Positions 22,379 through 32,665 of a stretch of 64,000 nt of DNA are shown one piece after another (position 1 is the first letter of the stretch; each line of letters starts with the position of its first letter). The translations under genes were made by a program, and so were the position numbers. Below the pieces are notes generated by a model, which had not been told where the DNA came from, made no database searches, and saw only the letters and a program-made list of their open reading frames with translations. The DNA is from Diospyros lotus (Eukaryota > Streptophyta > Magnoliopsida > Ericales > Ebenaceae). The DNA is taken from assembly GCF_014633365.1 (NCBI RefSeq), contig NC_068346.1, forward strand, positions 13,227,030-13,291,029, written 5' to 3'.

Positions 22379-22817
22379 AAATTCTAGAAAGCCCGACGAG
22401 CTTACCGACCGGATTATCAAAAGGGGACAAAAAGACGATTTTGCCCCCACGCCCTGCTCTCTCCCTTCCCCTCCCATGGATTGCCCCACCCCCACTCTCT
22501 CGTCTCTTCTACCATGGTCGTCGCCTCGCAGTTGCCCTCGCCTCACCGCCATACCTCACTGTCGTCGCCTCTCTACTATCGCCGCCTCGCTTCGCCGACA
22601 GTCGCTGCATCGACTGTTAGCGAGGCGAGGATAGATGGCGATGGCAAAGAGGTGAGGCAAGGGCAATGACGAAACGGCAGCTATGGCAAGGGAGACGAGA
22701 GAGCAAGGGCAGGGGCAATGGCCCACTTTATAAATTTGCAAAGTGGGCGGGGACAAAATTATTTTTTTCCCCATTTCTATAAGTGACTCGATAGGTTCGT
22801 CGGATTCCGTAGAATAA
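22379..22817. mobile_element. GC-rich foldback element (large inverted repeat)
   Basis: The two halves are inverted copies around a centre at 22605-22610. The inner arms 22585-22604 and 22611-22630 match at 17 of 20 positions. The outer ends share ATTCTA near 22381 and TAGAAT near 22810, and CCCGACGAG and TTCGTCGGA. The single strand could fold into a stem of roughly 200 bp with loops. It lacks coding capacity and no TSD could be fixed. It lies only about 100 bases upstream of the likely SPCS1 transcript start. Confidence 0.6.
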
Positions 22818-22889
22818 CTTAAGTGTTTAAGGGTGTTAAAAGTAACAAGGTTACGTTCACCCGTTAAAGAGGGTGAACAAAATCGCACT

Positions 22890-23341
22890 CCCAAACAAGC
22901 GGATGCCGTAACTAGGGTTTCCATTTCGCGGCCTAAACAATGCAAGCGCTACGGCGTCTCTCTAGCGCTTCTGCTTGAGAAAGAAGCAGCAAAGCTTCGA
23001 CTCAAAGCCATCCGTTTTCTCAACCGGCAGAAGAAGCCGTGATAAGCGCCCCTATTCCCCCTCTCTCAATTGTTCTAAAGCTACTGACTCTTCTGATTTT
23101 GAAGCTGTAAAATGCACATGAATGTATGGATCTGATCTAGCCTACAATCTCGCAGGTCAAGTACTCAAGATAGCCGGACAATCCCACCAAATGTGAGTGA
23201 TTTCCTACTTCAACCTCTGCACGTTTGGCCACAATCTAATTTCACGAAGTATTTTAATCCATAAAACACCTTTTTTTTTTCTCTTGCTTTTATTTTACAG
23301 CCTGCAAAGCCAGGGGTTCCGTTCTCAGGGTTCACTTCAAG
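22890..23341 (+). promoter_or_regulatory. Probable SPCS1 promoter and spliced 5' leader exons
   Basis: Inference. An AGGGTTT-type leader motif at about 22914 is typical of plant housekeeping genes. A 12-codon upstream ORF begins at 22939. Candidate splice sites are donor cag/gtcaag (exon end 23155) or at/gtgagt (end 23192), then acceptor tttacag (23300) with a 41-base exon 23301-23341 and donor caag/gtactt. The next acceptor would be the ctag just before the SPCS1 start at 26014. Transcript data would settle this. Confidence 0.4.
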
Positions 23342-23874
23342 GTACTTGTATACTAATCGTTCTTATATCAGTGTTCTGTTACTTGGCAAATATGACTGTT
23401 GCTTGTGCCTGTTATTTTTCAATTGGTCGCGATCTATCAATAGCGTCAGTTTTGTGGATTCCTGGAAGAGCTGGATAGTAGCATTTGTCGGTGGTCCGAC
23501 CTTTTGTCATAGGCGTGTTCGTCCTTATTGTTGTTGTGCAAGTGCTTGATTATCTGATTGGCGTGGGTTACATATTGAAATAAAGCTATAGGTTTATGAT
23601 CAGTTTAATTTGCTGTTTCGACCCAAAAACCTGGTGAAAAAAAGCAGGGGTCTGTTGCCTTTGTGGACAGGTCCCTCGTAAGCATCAGGGAAATGAAACT
23701 TCTTTGTTATTGGGTGAACCTCTTGAATTGTACTGATGGAAGGTTCAGTAAACGATGGAACATTATATAAATAAGAATTAGAAAAATGAATGAATGAAAG
23801 ATAAACACTCAAACATACATACATTACAAGCATTGCACACACTTGGCACTGGCATGATTGATTAAGATGATAAT
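23342..23874 (+). other. SPCS1 leader intron, left part
   Basis: Non-coding. It includes 23792-23874, which is shared (inverted) with 25775-25860 beyond the SINE itself. Confidence 0.4.
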
Positions 23875-24040
23875 TCTAAAAAAGGGAATCCCCAATGCAC
23901 GAGATTCCTTTGCAAGGTTTGGGAGAGAATCATTCTTGTATGCAATCTTACACCTGTTTTTCAAAGAGAAGGGTTACACAACTTGAACTTGTGACCTTCT
24001 GGTCACTAAGGAGAAACCTTACCATTGCTACCTAGCCACA
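23875..24040 (-). mobile_element. Au-type SINE, near full length
   Basis: On the minus strand it begins TGTGGCTAGGTAGCAATGG (A-box region), continues with GTGACCAGAAGGTCACAAG and a B-box-like AAGTTCAAG, then AAACAGGTGTAAG, and ends CTCGTGCATTGGGG...CCCTTTTTT. This order is that of the plant Au SINE family, which ends in a short T run. Confidence 0.7.
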
Positions 24041-25695
24041 TAAAAGTTCTAAAATAATTTCACTTCCTTTAATTTTCTAATTAGATTCTGCCATGAGATA
24101 TGTGAAGAATAAAAAAAAAATGAGACAAAGTTGAGAGCAAACATCTAATGAATTAGAAGAAAAATTAAATAGAGAAAAGATTGATTGTTGGATTGATCTT
24201 TAGTGGCGAATCTGAGAGTAATCGAATAGAAAGCTGACTAAGAAAAGGCAAATATACATGACTCAACCTGGTTAGTGAATGCACTCCCCATGAGCGAAAC
24301 ATTCAAATATGAAGCAAGGGTGTGTGGCCACATCCGCTGTCTATATCCAGTGCAACTAGAATATGATAGTATTGAAGTTGTTAAATGAAGGAGATTGAAA
24401 TCAAATGTAGCCTAAAACTCTTACATGAAAGTTGTTGGCTATGTTGAATCAAGTGATCAGAATTTGGAATTTGGTCGTGATCGCAAATAGCAACAACAAT
24501 CACAATTCCCACTAGGTAGGTGGGGTCAGCCACATGAATTTTAGACCTCCAACCAGATCTGAAGCAAATAGATAAAGCAAAACCTTAATTTTCGGTTTGA
24601 AGCAAAAAGTGATGGGTCTGTATGAAAATATGTAATAAAATAAGAAAAAACCAAATTGAACCTTGAAGATAATAAAACTAGAAAAATCATTGCAATGATA
24701 CAACCAAAAATAGCTATTCCCTATCAATATAAGCATTCTGTATCAATCCTTCATTGCGTGTCCTATCAAGAAAAAAAAATCCAGCTTGGAATGCCCCTTC
24801 AATTTTCATAGGCTGCCAATGTAGTTTCTGGAAACGTGTTTGCAGATTTTACAATCAACTATCTATTGATAATGATAAGTAGCCGAGGATTAACCAATTC
24901 TCAACAAGCAGAGATTGGATATTGGAAATTGGAGCGTTTTCAGTTCTTTTGAGTGTCAAGTAGACTCAATCTTGAAATTGATTTACATATTCTTTATCCA
25001 TGATGCAAAAAAAAAAAAAGGTAAATTCTAAATCAAACCAAATCAAATTAAAGGGAAAATTTTGGTAAAGGAACAAATTGTCAGAGCTTGTAAAAGGATT
25101 ATCCAGAAACCCTGGAAATGGACCTGCAAACTGTAGAAATGCAATTACAAATATAGCCAGTAGTAAACACTAAAATGAATTGACTAAAAAATATGAGGAT
25201 TATTCAGAAACCCTAGAAATACAATTACAAACAGTTGTCGAAAAGTCAAACACAAATGGGCACACACTATACAAGCATAAATACATGTACTGGAAGATCT
25301 GTCCAGAGTTTTGAAGAAGTGGAAATCAATAACCAAATGTGAGAACGCACCTCAGATCAACGAAGCAGCCGCACTGTCTGACAGAATGAAATCATATGAA
25401 TTTGCAGTATCAGCAGTATGTGACACACATATATATATATATATATTACTTTTTGGGTCGTTGGATTTGGCAATAAGCCAATGTGTAGTGACACGTTGTA
25501 AGGGCACTTTTTTTTTTTTTTTCTATTTCGTTAGCACACTTGATGACCAAAAATTGCAAATTACTACTTTTCAGAAAATGTTTTTTTTTTCTTGACAAGT
25601 GTGCCTGCTTCCAGAAATACTTTTGAAATAGTTTATATTTTTAAAAAACTGATTACTTCTCTTGCAAGAAAAAGAAGGGAAAAAAAATGTTTTCT
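24041..25695 (+). other. SPCS1 leader intron, central part
   Basis: No gene was seen. At about 24488-24545 the minus strand reads CATGTGGCTGACCCCAC... and ends in TTG repeats, as in the 3' end of TS-type tRNA SINEs (weak call). Short AT and T-run microsatellites lie at 25430-25447 and 25508-25522. Confidence 0.4.
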
Positions 25696-25860
25696 GAAGG
25701 TCACAAGTTAAGTTGTGTAAACCTATTTGGGAAACAGGTGTAAGGAACCTCGTGCATTGGAGATTCCCTTTTTAACAATTCTCATCTTAAGAAATCATGC
25801 CAATGCCAAGTGTGCGCAATGCTTGTAATGAATGCATGTTTGGGTGTTTATCTTTCATTC
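25696..25860 (+). mobile_element. 5'-truncated Au-type SINE copy plus shared flank
   Basis: Inverted copy of 23792-23999 with an internal deletion of roughly 40 bases. It starts inside the SINE at GAAGGTCACAAGTT and continues about 80 bases beyond the SINE T tail into sequence also shared with the left copy. Confidence 0.65.
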
Positions 25861-25980
25861 TTACATTTCACTTCAGAATTGAGTATGACTTGAAATGACG
25901 ATCAGTCGGTCTTTATTCTGTTCATAAACGCAAATTTGAATTCAAATGCAGATGATTAGGTCTCTATTATGTAATAGTTG

Positions 25981-25986
<6 letters not shown>

Positions 25987-26011
<25 letters not shown>

Positions 26012-26013
26012 AG
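25987..26013 (+). repeat. CT microsatellite ending in ctag
   Basis: (CT)n directly precedes the SPCS1 ATG. It would serve as the pyrimidine tract of the last leader intron, with the acceptor AG at 26012-26013. Confidence 0.6.
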
Positions 26014-26289
26014 ATGGATTGGCAAGGGCAGAAGCTAGTGGAGCAGTTGATGCAGATTTTGCTGGTGGCTTCTGCTGTAGTGGCATTTGCAACAGGCTAT
26101 GGGCTGGGCTCGTTCCAAACAATGATGTTTGTATATGCCGCTGGGGTGGTAGTCACCACCTTGATCACTGTTCCCAATTGGCCTTTCTTCAATCGCCACT
26201 CTTTTAAGTGGCTGGATTCAAGCGAGGCTGAAAGGCATCCGAAGCCACAAATAGTGAATTCTAGCTCAAAGAGGAAGGCTGCCAAGTAG
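26014..26289 (+). CDS. SPCS1: Signal peptidase complex subunit 1 (SPC12)
   Basis: A 91-residue protein starting MDWQGQK, the expected length of plant SPC12. Two hydrophobic segments (about residues 10-32 and 37-56) form the hairpin in the ER membrane. They are followed by the conserved PNWPFFNRH and WLDSSEAERHPKP stretch and a lysine-rich C-terminus (SSSKRKAAK) on the cytosolic side. SPC12 is a small non-catalytic subunit of the signal peptidase complex, which removes signal peptides from secretory proteins. The coding region is one exon. A leader intron of about 2.7 kb appears to end at the CT tract directly before the start. It looks intact. It converges with the RsgA gene about 540 bases downstream. 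Confidence 0.95.
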   Translation: MDWQGQKLVEQLMQILLVASAVVAFATGYGLGSFQTMMFVYAAGVVVTTLITVPNWPFFNRHSFKWLDSSEAERHPKPQIVNSSSKRKAAK

Positions 26290-26825
26290 TAGGTCGTCCT
26301 GTGATTCTAAGCTATTTTAGGTATTTGATGATTTTGACTGCATTGGAGATTTGGATCTGTGCCTTTCGGCTTAATGGACCTATTAGCATTGCCTTAAGCC
26401 ATAGAACTTTATACAAGAATTTAAGGATTTAATCTCCTCATTTTACTTGGCCTGAAACTCATATATTTTAAGAAATATATATATATATATATATTTAGTT
26501 GCATATTGCAGTGTCTTATGATTGGCAAAAAAAATTGTACCAAGATACAGGTATTACTGTGGTTTCATTTGCTCCTGATTATACTTCATAGCCAGTTTCA
26601 GTTGGATGCAAAATGGGACAAACACAACTGAATTTGTCCCATTTTAACTGTTCTAACAAAGTTGTTATCCGTCCGTGGAAGTTTTATTCAGGGCTCTTGT
26701 CAAACACCGCTTTAAGATGTAGTTTGAAGGGAACTATACATTTTCATTATTCTTCAAGGAGTCAAGCAACCTACTACTACTACTACTACTAGTTACAGTG
26801 AACAAAATCTCAGCCAACATGCTCA
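26290..26825. other. Convergent 3' intergenic region
   Basis: Holds the SPCS1 3' UTR and, on the other strand, the RsgA 3' UTR. It has an (AT)n tract at about 26475-26494 and (CTA)n at about 26771-26790. No other gene was seen. Confidence 0.6.
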
Positions 26826-29800
26826 TTACTGGTTTTCTTGCCTAATTGCTCTTATTATGGGATCATCTTCAAAGTTATCGTCATCATCAAGTTCGCCCAA
26901 CTCATCAAGAATTGACTGGTTGAGTCTCTTACGAGATTGTCTGCGGTGTTTCTTTGGCTCTAGCCTCGGTTCAGCTTGGGTGACACCCCTATCTCCCACC
27001 TTGTTCCTGCATGCATAATCCATGTCTGGAATCATAAGCCACAGCAGAATGGAGACAATATGGGAAACCATTTGGATTGCAACGGACTGAAAGTCATGAA
27101 AATTAAAACAAGTTTCCTCAATAATCAAAATTTCACAATGGTCTAGAACAGTTGCGAAGTTTTCTAAAATGTAAAATGGTTGGGAAATACATGAGAAACT
27201 CTAGGATTGAAGGCATTAAAAAGAAACATAGAGTCAACTGTAAATTTATTATAACACAGTTATGAAATGAATTAATACCCCGATGTAAATTTATTGTCAC
27301 AGATTTTCTAGCTATTTCTAAGAAACAAACAGCAACTTAGGCTACATCTCCCCATACACAAACACGAGTTCACGTCCAATTAACTATGAAATTTTTTTCT
27401 ATTAATTTAAAAGTTGTTTCAGAATACCTCTATGATGTTTCTTATGTGGCACCCTGAAAGGTTATGGCCACTAGCAAAAAACGCGGTCTCACATTTAGTT
27501 TATATGGGAAAGATGATTAGAGAGGCCAATAGGAGAAAAAGTTGGATGACAACGCAAAGAAGAGAAAACAAACTTGATGACTGGACAACATTAAAAAAGA
27601 ATTTAACAAAACCAACTTAATGAAGGCGATAAGTACAACAAAAGAACAACACAACAGGCCTCAATGAAGCTGGTATAACCTTATATTTTTAGTGATCAGG
27701 CAAACATGCTGGTAGATACAATGAACACTGTACAGTTTCAAAAATATCAATTTCATAAACTAGGATGACCAGTTTGTAGCTTTAGCAAATTGAAATAAAC
27801 AGTCTTCGCCCGCAAGAGACCAATTTTTTACTTATTCATTAGTTGAACAACAATGGGGAAGGTAGTACTTCCTACTCTTATAAACATGCAAAATGACATG
27901 ATTATATGGCTGTTCTAAGAATCAAACTTTAAAATTATGTATTGCAATTATTAACTTTGATAAACATTGCAGACAAACTTTTAGTGATGAACCGTTCACC
28001 CTGCATTTAAAAATGAGCATACCTTACATCTCCCTCTCTTTTAGTTCCAAGAGTTCTCAACTGAAATTCTTCTCTGATTTTGATTTCGTCAAGCAATTGG
28101 AAATAGTATGGATACCTTTCCCAATCACCTTTCACAATGCAACCTGGTTCACCAAGATGCAAGCAATCACTGAATGAGCATTTTGTGGGTTCCCTATCCT
28201 TGAGCACTCTTTGAATCTGAAGATTATTGCACAGGTTGAGTGACCATCAGATAGAATCAGACACCAAAATATTATGACAGTATCAGGTGCATAAAATGAA
28301 CCAAGAAAAGCAAAATACACAAAGTTGAAAGTAGAAACCTCAGGAAAATGCTGTGCAAGGGATTGCTTCGTTACTTTCATTAAACTAGGCTGGTTGAACC
28401 CAGGAGTATCAGCAAGATAGCCCCCTTCAGATATTGGAAGCAGAGAGACATTACGAGTAGTATGCTTCCCCCTGCCACTCCTTGTTGACACTTCTCCAAC
28501 GCGCTGATCTTCAAACCATTTCCTGTCAAGAATCTGCAGCAGAATAAAGATAAGGTGGATGCACAAACCTAGCAAGAAAAAAGAAAAAAGAATGGTGGAT
28601 GCACAAAAGATAAAATAGGCAAATATAATATGGTAAGAATAAACAGAGGCATGGACATAAAACCTACAGAATCAAACCAATTATCCCCTTCAGCAACACC
28701 AATAACACGCTGATTGCTCCTCAAAGCATTGATCAAACTGGACTTCCCTACACCACTCGGACCCACAATTACAGATGTCTGTTCTCTCAAAGTGAACTGA
28801 AGGGCGTCAAGCCCATATTTTGATTCGACACTGCAAAAAACTGGTTCATAACCCCAACTGCGGAGCCTAATTTTCCATGCCTCCAGTGACTGCAAAATCC
28901 ATTAAAGTTACAAATTTTCAGGATTGATAATAGCCTCACAAATAGGAGTGTGAAAATGTCTAAAACAAGTAGAGCAACATGAGCATACATATATATGCAT
29001 CAACTTTATGAAACAAGAGGAAAAAGTCTATCCATCAGTTGTGACAAGCAATGGATGAAAAACTTCACAAGGCAAATAATGCTATCCCGGGACACCAAAA
29101 GTAAACTCATCGTGAAGTTTTCGGAGCGGCATAATATCTTGTACTTCTAATACTCATAGGTAATTCCAGGCTAGAATGAGCAAAATTGTGTCATCAAGCA
29201 ATTGTAGTTGAACGAAAAACTAAATTTCTTTTCAATCAATTGACACCCGCAAATGCAGCAAGATGCAGAAATTCATCATTCGGAATTTGCTTCAGTTAAA
29301 CTTCAATTCCATAGATGATCCACACAATGCATATTCAAAACCCCCGACTGATGCAAAGAGACCATTAAAGCTCAAAAACTTGAACAGTGAAGCATTTTAA
29401 ATTCAGATAGAATTCAGACCTCTTGATCAACAAGCTCTATCTTATTCAAAGCGAGTGTGAACGGTATTCCAGTGGACTCAGCCTCGATCAAGAACCTGGT
29501 GAGGGAGAAAGGCTCAACCTTGGGCTGATCCATGGAGAACAAGACAAGCAAATGATCAACATTAGCCACGGGAGGATCGAGGATCTCACTCCTCCTCTGA
29601 AACACATTCTCGATCATTCCCCTGCGGTCAACCCAATCAATCGAGCCAACCAACACCTTGTCCCCAACCATAACCCGCCGCTTGATCTTCTTCAGCACGG
29701 CCCTCACCACGCACAACAGTTCAACTCCGACTCGCTCCTCCTCGTCCGAATCGACGATGACGCGCATGAAATTGGCTTGGGCGGCGGCGACCATGCCGAG

Positions 29801-30046
29801 GGCCTGGTTCTGAGAGAGCTGAGGCTTGTCGTTGGGAGTCAGAATCGGGGCGAGATTGGAGAAGTGCTTGGCCGTGCGGCGCGCCTTGTTGAGGAGGTTG
29901 TTGTGAGGGTGGTGTTTGGGATTTCTGGAGACTTTGTTAGGGTTGTGCTGCGCGGCGGCCGATAGGAGGTGGAGAGATGCGGCGGCGCGGAGCGGGAGCC
30001 ACGGCGAGACGCGGTGGCGGAAGATTGGAACGAAGGCGAGCGGCAT
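26826..30046 (-). CDS. RsgA: Small ribosomal subunit biogenesis GTPase RsgA, organellar (five exons)
   Basis: Exons on the minus strand: 30046-29420, 28889-28668, 28533-28339, 28216-28023, 27006-26826. All introns are GT-AG; the first three junctions are phase 0 and the last splits one Arg codon, giving 472 residues. The first 70 residues lack acidic residues and are rich in Arg, Ala, Ser and His, as in a mitochondrial or plastid transit peptide. An OB fold follows (about 95-175). The GTPase motifs come in the permuted order of YjeQ/RsgA: G4 NKIE (201-204), G1 GPSGVGKS (252-259), the GKHTT region (about 305) and G3 DTPGF (325-329). The C-terminal zinc site has Cys361, Cys366, His368 and Cys374, and the end is basic then acidic. 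In bacteria RsgA binds and matures the 30S subunit; here it would act on organellar small subunits. No defect was seen. Confidence 0.93.
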
Positions 30047-30530
30047 TTGGAGGGAAAAACTGAGGAGCTAGGGCTCCAGCAGCTGATGAGATTGAGATTT
30101 CATAGATCTAATGATGATCTGCCCTTCTATTCCATGATCCGTATTGTTATATCACCTCAACCTTGTCGACTTATTGATTTTCTACTGGCTCGTTGGGAGA
30201 GTCTTGTCTTATGGGGAAGGCGAAGGGGAAGGGAAAGGAAGAAGATATTGCATTTTGGTCTGTAAGGGCACATGATGACATGTGTTGAGGTGAAAAATTG
30301 GGACTCAACTAGCGATAATATGAATTCAAATAAATTAGTGATGGCAGGAATTTAATAAATTCTAAGCATCAATTGTTAACTATCATTGGACTCTTTTGAG
30401 CTTTAGCTTGTGTGGTTTGCTGTGTTAAAAGAAACGAACCAGCACTTTCCTCTGAGTTCACTACTTACTCCTGCACATACTCTGATGGCAAATCTAAGGG
30501 ATGTGAACAGAACTTCTACCCCTTAAGACA
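30047..30530 (-). promoter_or_regulatory. RsgA 5' leader and probable promoter
   Basis: Upstream of the RsgA ATG on the minus strand. No convincing TATA box was picked out. The end near 30530 touches the hAT-derived sequence. Confidence 0.35.
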
Positions 30531-30800
30531 ATAGGGGTTGCAACTCAGTGAACTCAAGTTTTGTTGAGTTCAATTTTGACTCGATAAGCCAATTTCTGGA
30601 CTCTAGTTCAAGTTTGGCTTGTCAAAAAAAATGACAAGCCGAACTCAACCTTGAGCTTGACATGAGTTCGAGCACCTGCTGGTAAGACCGAGCTTGAACT
30701 CACCAATTGGCTTGGGTTCACTAGAACTTGTTATCGAGCTTGGACTTGACAAGCTTCTAGTAAGTTTGGGCTCGGGCTCGAGCTCAGGTTCAAACTCAAA
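30531..30800. mobile_element. Probable end region of a hAT transposon (GAGCTTGA-rich)
   Basis: Starts at TAGGGGTTGCAAC and is crowded with short repeats of the GAACTC, GAGCTTG and CTCGAGCTC kind in both orientations. Subterminal repeat clusters of this sort bind hAT transposases. It lies just 3' of the hAT transposase C-terminus (31090-31555, -). The opposite end and the 8-bp TSD were not found. Confidence 0.4.
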
Positions 30801-31089
30801 TTTATCATATTTTTTTTAAAAAAACTTAATAATCTAATATATAAATAATTAATAAATCAAACTTGATAATCAATAAATATAACATTATTAACATGATAAC
30901 CAACAAATAATAACTTCAAATTATAATAAACATTATATCATTCACCATGCAATACGAAAATTGTTCCTCAAATTACGTGTCTAGTTGTTTTCAAAATACA
31001 ACATAATCAAAATTATAGCAAAGAATCTTTTAAAAACATACAAATTAATCATTTTTGCAAATATCAAGTAACAAGTAACGACGATAATA
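30801..31089. other. AT-rich hAT interior
   Basis: No gene was seen; it is probably the 3' non-coding part of the hAT element. Confidence 0.4.
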
Positions 31090-31555
31090 AAAAAGTAAAT
31101 TATACTTACTTTTCTTTTCTTATTGATGTCATAAAAAGCTCTAAACCAACCCTCACCACATAGCAACATTTGAAGTGTGTTTATTCCCAAATTCGAATAG
31201 TATGAATCTATAACCCGACTACTAGTGGTAAAAGTCACTTATGAAGCAATTGTGGTAATAGGAATTGACAAGACATCACAAGTCATCTTGGACAAGATAC
31301 AAAAATTCAAATTATTCGTCCTCTACCATTCCAACACATCAAAGACATTGTTATCTTCATTGCAAACGTAAATGCCTTCCTCCAAATAAACATTTAGCTT
31401 TAATTTTGCTAATTCAACGGTCTCAACAATTCTTATAAAGCTATCAAATTGTGCCCTTCCATTTATCTTTCCTTCAGTGCTCAAATCATTCCCTAGAGCA
31501 ATTTTATGACTTTCAATTTATTTTTCATTGTTGTTTAATCTGTGACTCTCATTAT
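31090..31555 (-). pseudogene. hAT transposase, C-terminal dimerisation domain (fragment)
   Basis: On the minus strand the frame reads LYNESHRLNNN, then ELAKLKLNVYLEEG, NNVFDVLEW and ILSKMTCDVLSIPITTIAS, TFTTSSRVIDSYYSNL, which is the hATC domain with its usual LS(I/V)P...S...FS..GR..(D/S) pattern. Stops at the W and E positions show decay. The middle of the same protein ends at 50671, so the gene was cut by the insertion 31561-50670. Confidence 0.8.
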
Positions 31556-31560
31556 ATAAT

Positions 31561-32665
31561 TGAAAAGAGGTGTGCTAACGCTTAATGGTAGATGCAAGAA
31601 GACAAATCGATTTTTAAAACTTTTTTCAAAAACCAAATAAATAAACAGTAGAAACGGATCGTTCCTTGCATGGCACAGTGATAACGGGTATATACATATA
31701 TAAAAACATTACCATATAATATGAAAATGTAAAACAAGTAACAATTATCTTAATTGTGAAGATGATGTTGGTTGCTTTTGTTGCACATCTGACCCAAATT
31801 CTTCGGTTTCTCGGTCGAGCTCCTGCAATCCCATCACGAACCAACTTGTTGAACTAGCTTCTCATCCACTCTGGTACTTGTCCTTGGATAACCAAGCCAC
31901 CCCCACAAGCGTAAGGGATCAAGTCAGTCCACTCATAGACTGCTCTAGAACTCTTCACCAAATCAATGCTAAGACCATGTCAAACAAAGGTGAAAATGAG
32001 CTGGGATAGTTCTTTCAACAGACTACCCCATCTTATGAACTTTGTAGCAAGATATAATAAAGGAGTTGTAGTTGTAAATCCACCACAAGCAACTCTTGCC
32101 AGACAACCACTGAAAATTCATCGAAAACCACAGTCGTTGTCACCGCCAGCAACTCTTGTTGTCTTAGTTACTAGAACCACTAGAGAATGTACCGCCATTG
32201 TCGTTGGCCACCTCAATAGCCCACTGCTAGCCGCCTACAACTCTTGTCAATGTCGAAGTGCTGCTAATCGAATGCACACGTTGATCTCTTACAATTGCCA
32301 TGACAAACTCTTTCGTCAAATTTGCACATTGTTGTCCATTCTATAACTATTAATTTTTTCAACCATGAGCTTCTATTCGTCCCTTAAGTAGCTGTTGATT
32401 TGCAACTCCTTGCAATCTATCTTCTTCCCCAAGCTGATGTGTCTATGTACTATGTTGCTAACATATATATATATATCTTATACATACATATATATATTTT
32501 ACCTCGAATAGAAATCAAATGAACTAGAAATAAGACCAGAAGTCACTCCTTGCTACTGGTGCACGAACTGCCTCTTCCTTGTAAATATATCGTATATATA
32601 TTAAAGCTGAGAGATGGGAATGAAGCATGGTGTTCCTGCTACTGAAATATATATATATATATATA
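31561..32665 (-). other. Left part of the minus-oriented LTR, no gene
   Basis: No recognisable protein (the frame 31966-32346 has none). AT microsatellites lie at 32461-32478 and 32646-32665; the latter is the target of the next insertion. Confidence 0.5.

Noticed and set aside
22833..23042. 69-codon + frame upstream of SPCS1
   Set aside because: No domain, a start in low-quality context, and it crosses the likely promoter and leader; better explained as the 5' region of SPCS1.
29423..29965. 180-codon + frame
   Set aside because: Antisense shadow of RsgA exon 1, produced by its GC-rich codons.
31966..32346. 126-codon + frame
   Set aside because: No domain; lies inside the minus-oriented LTR unit.
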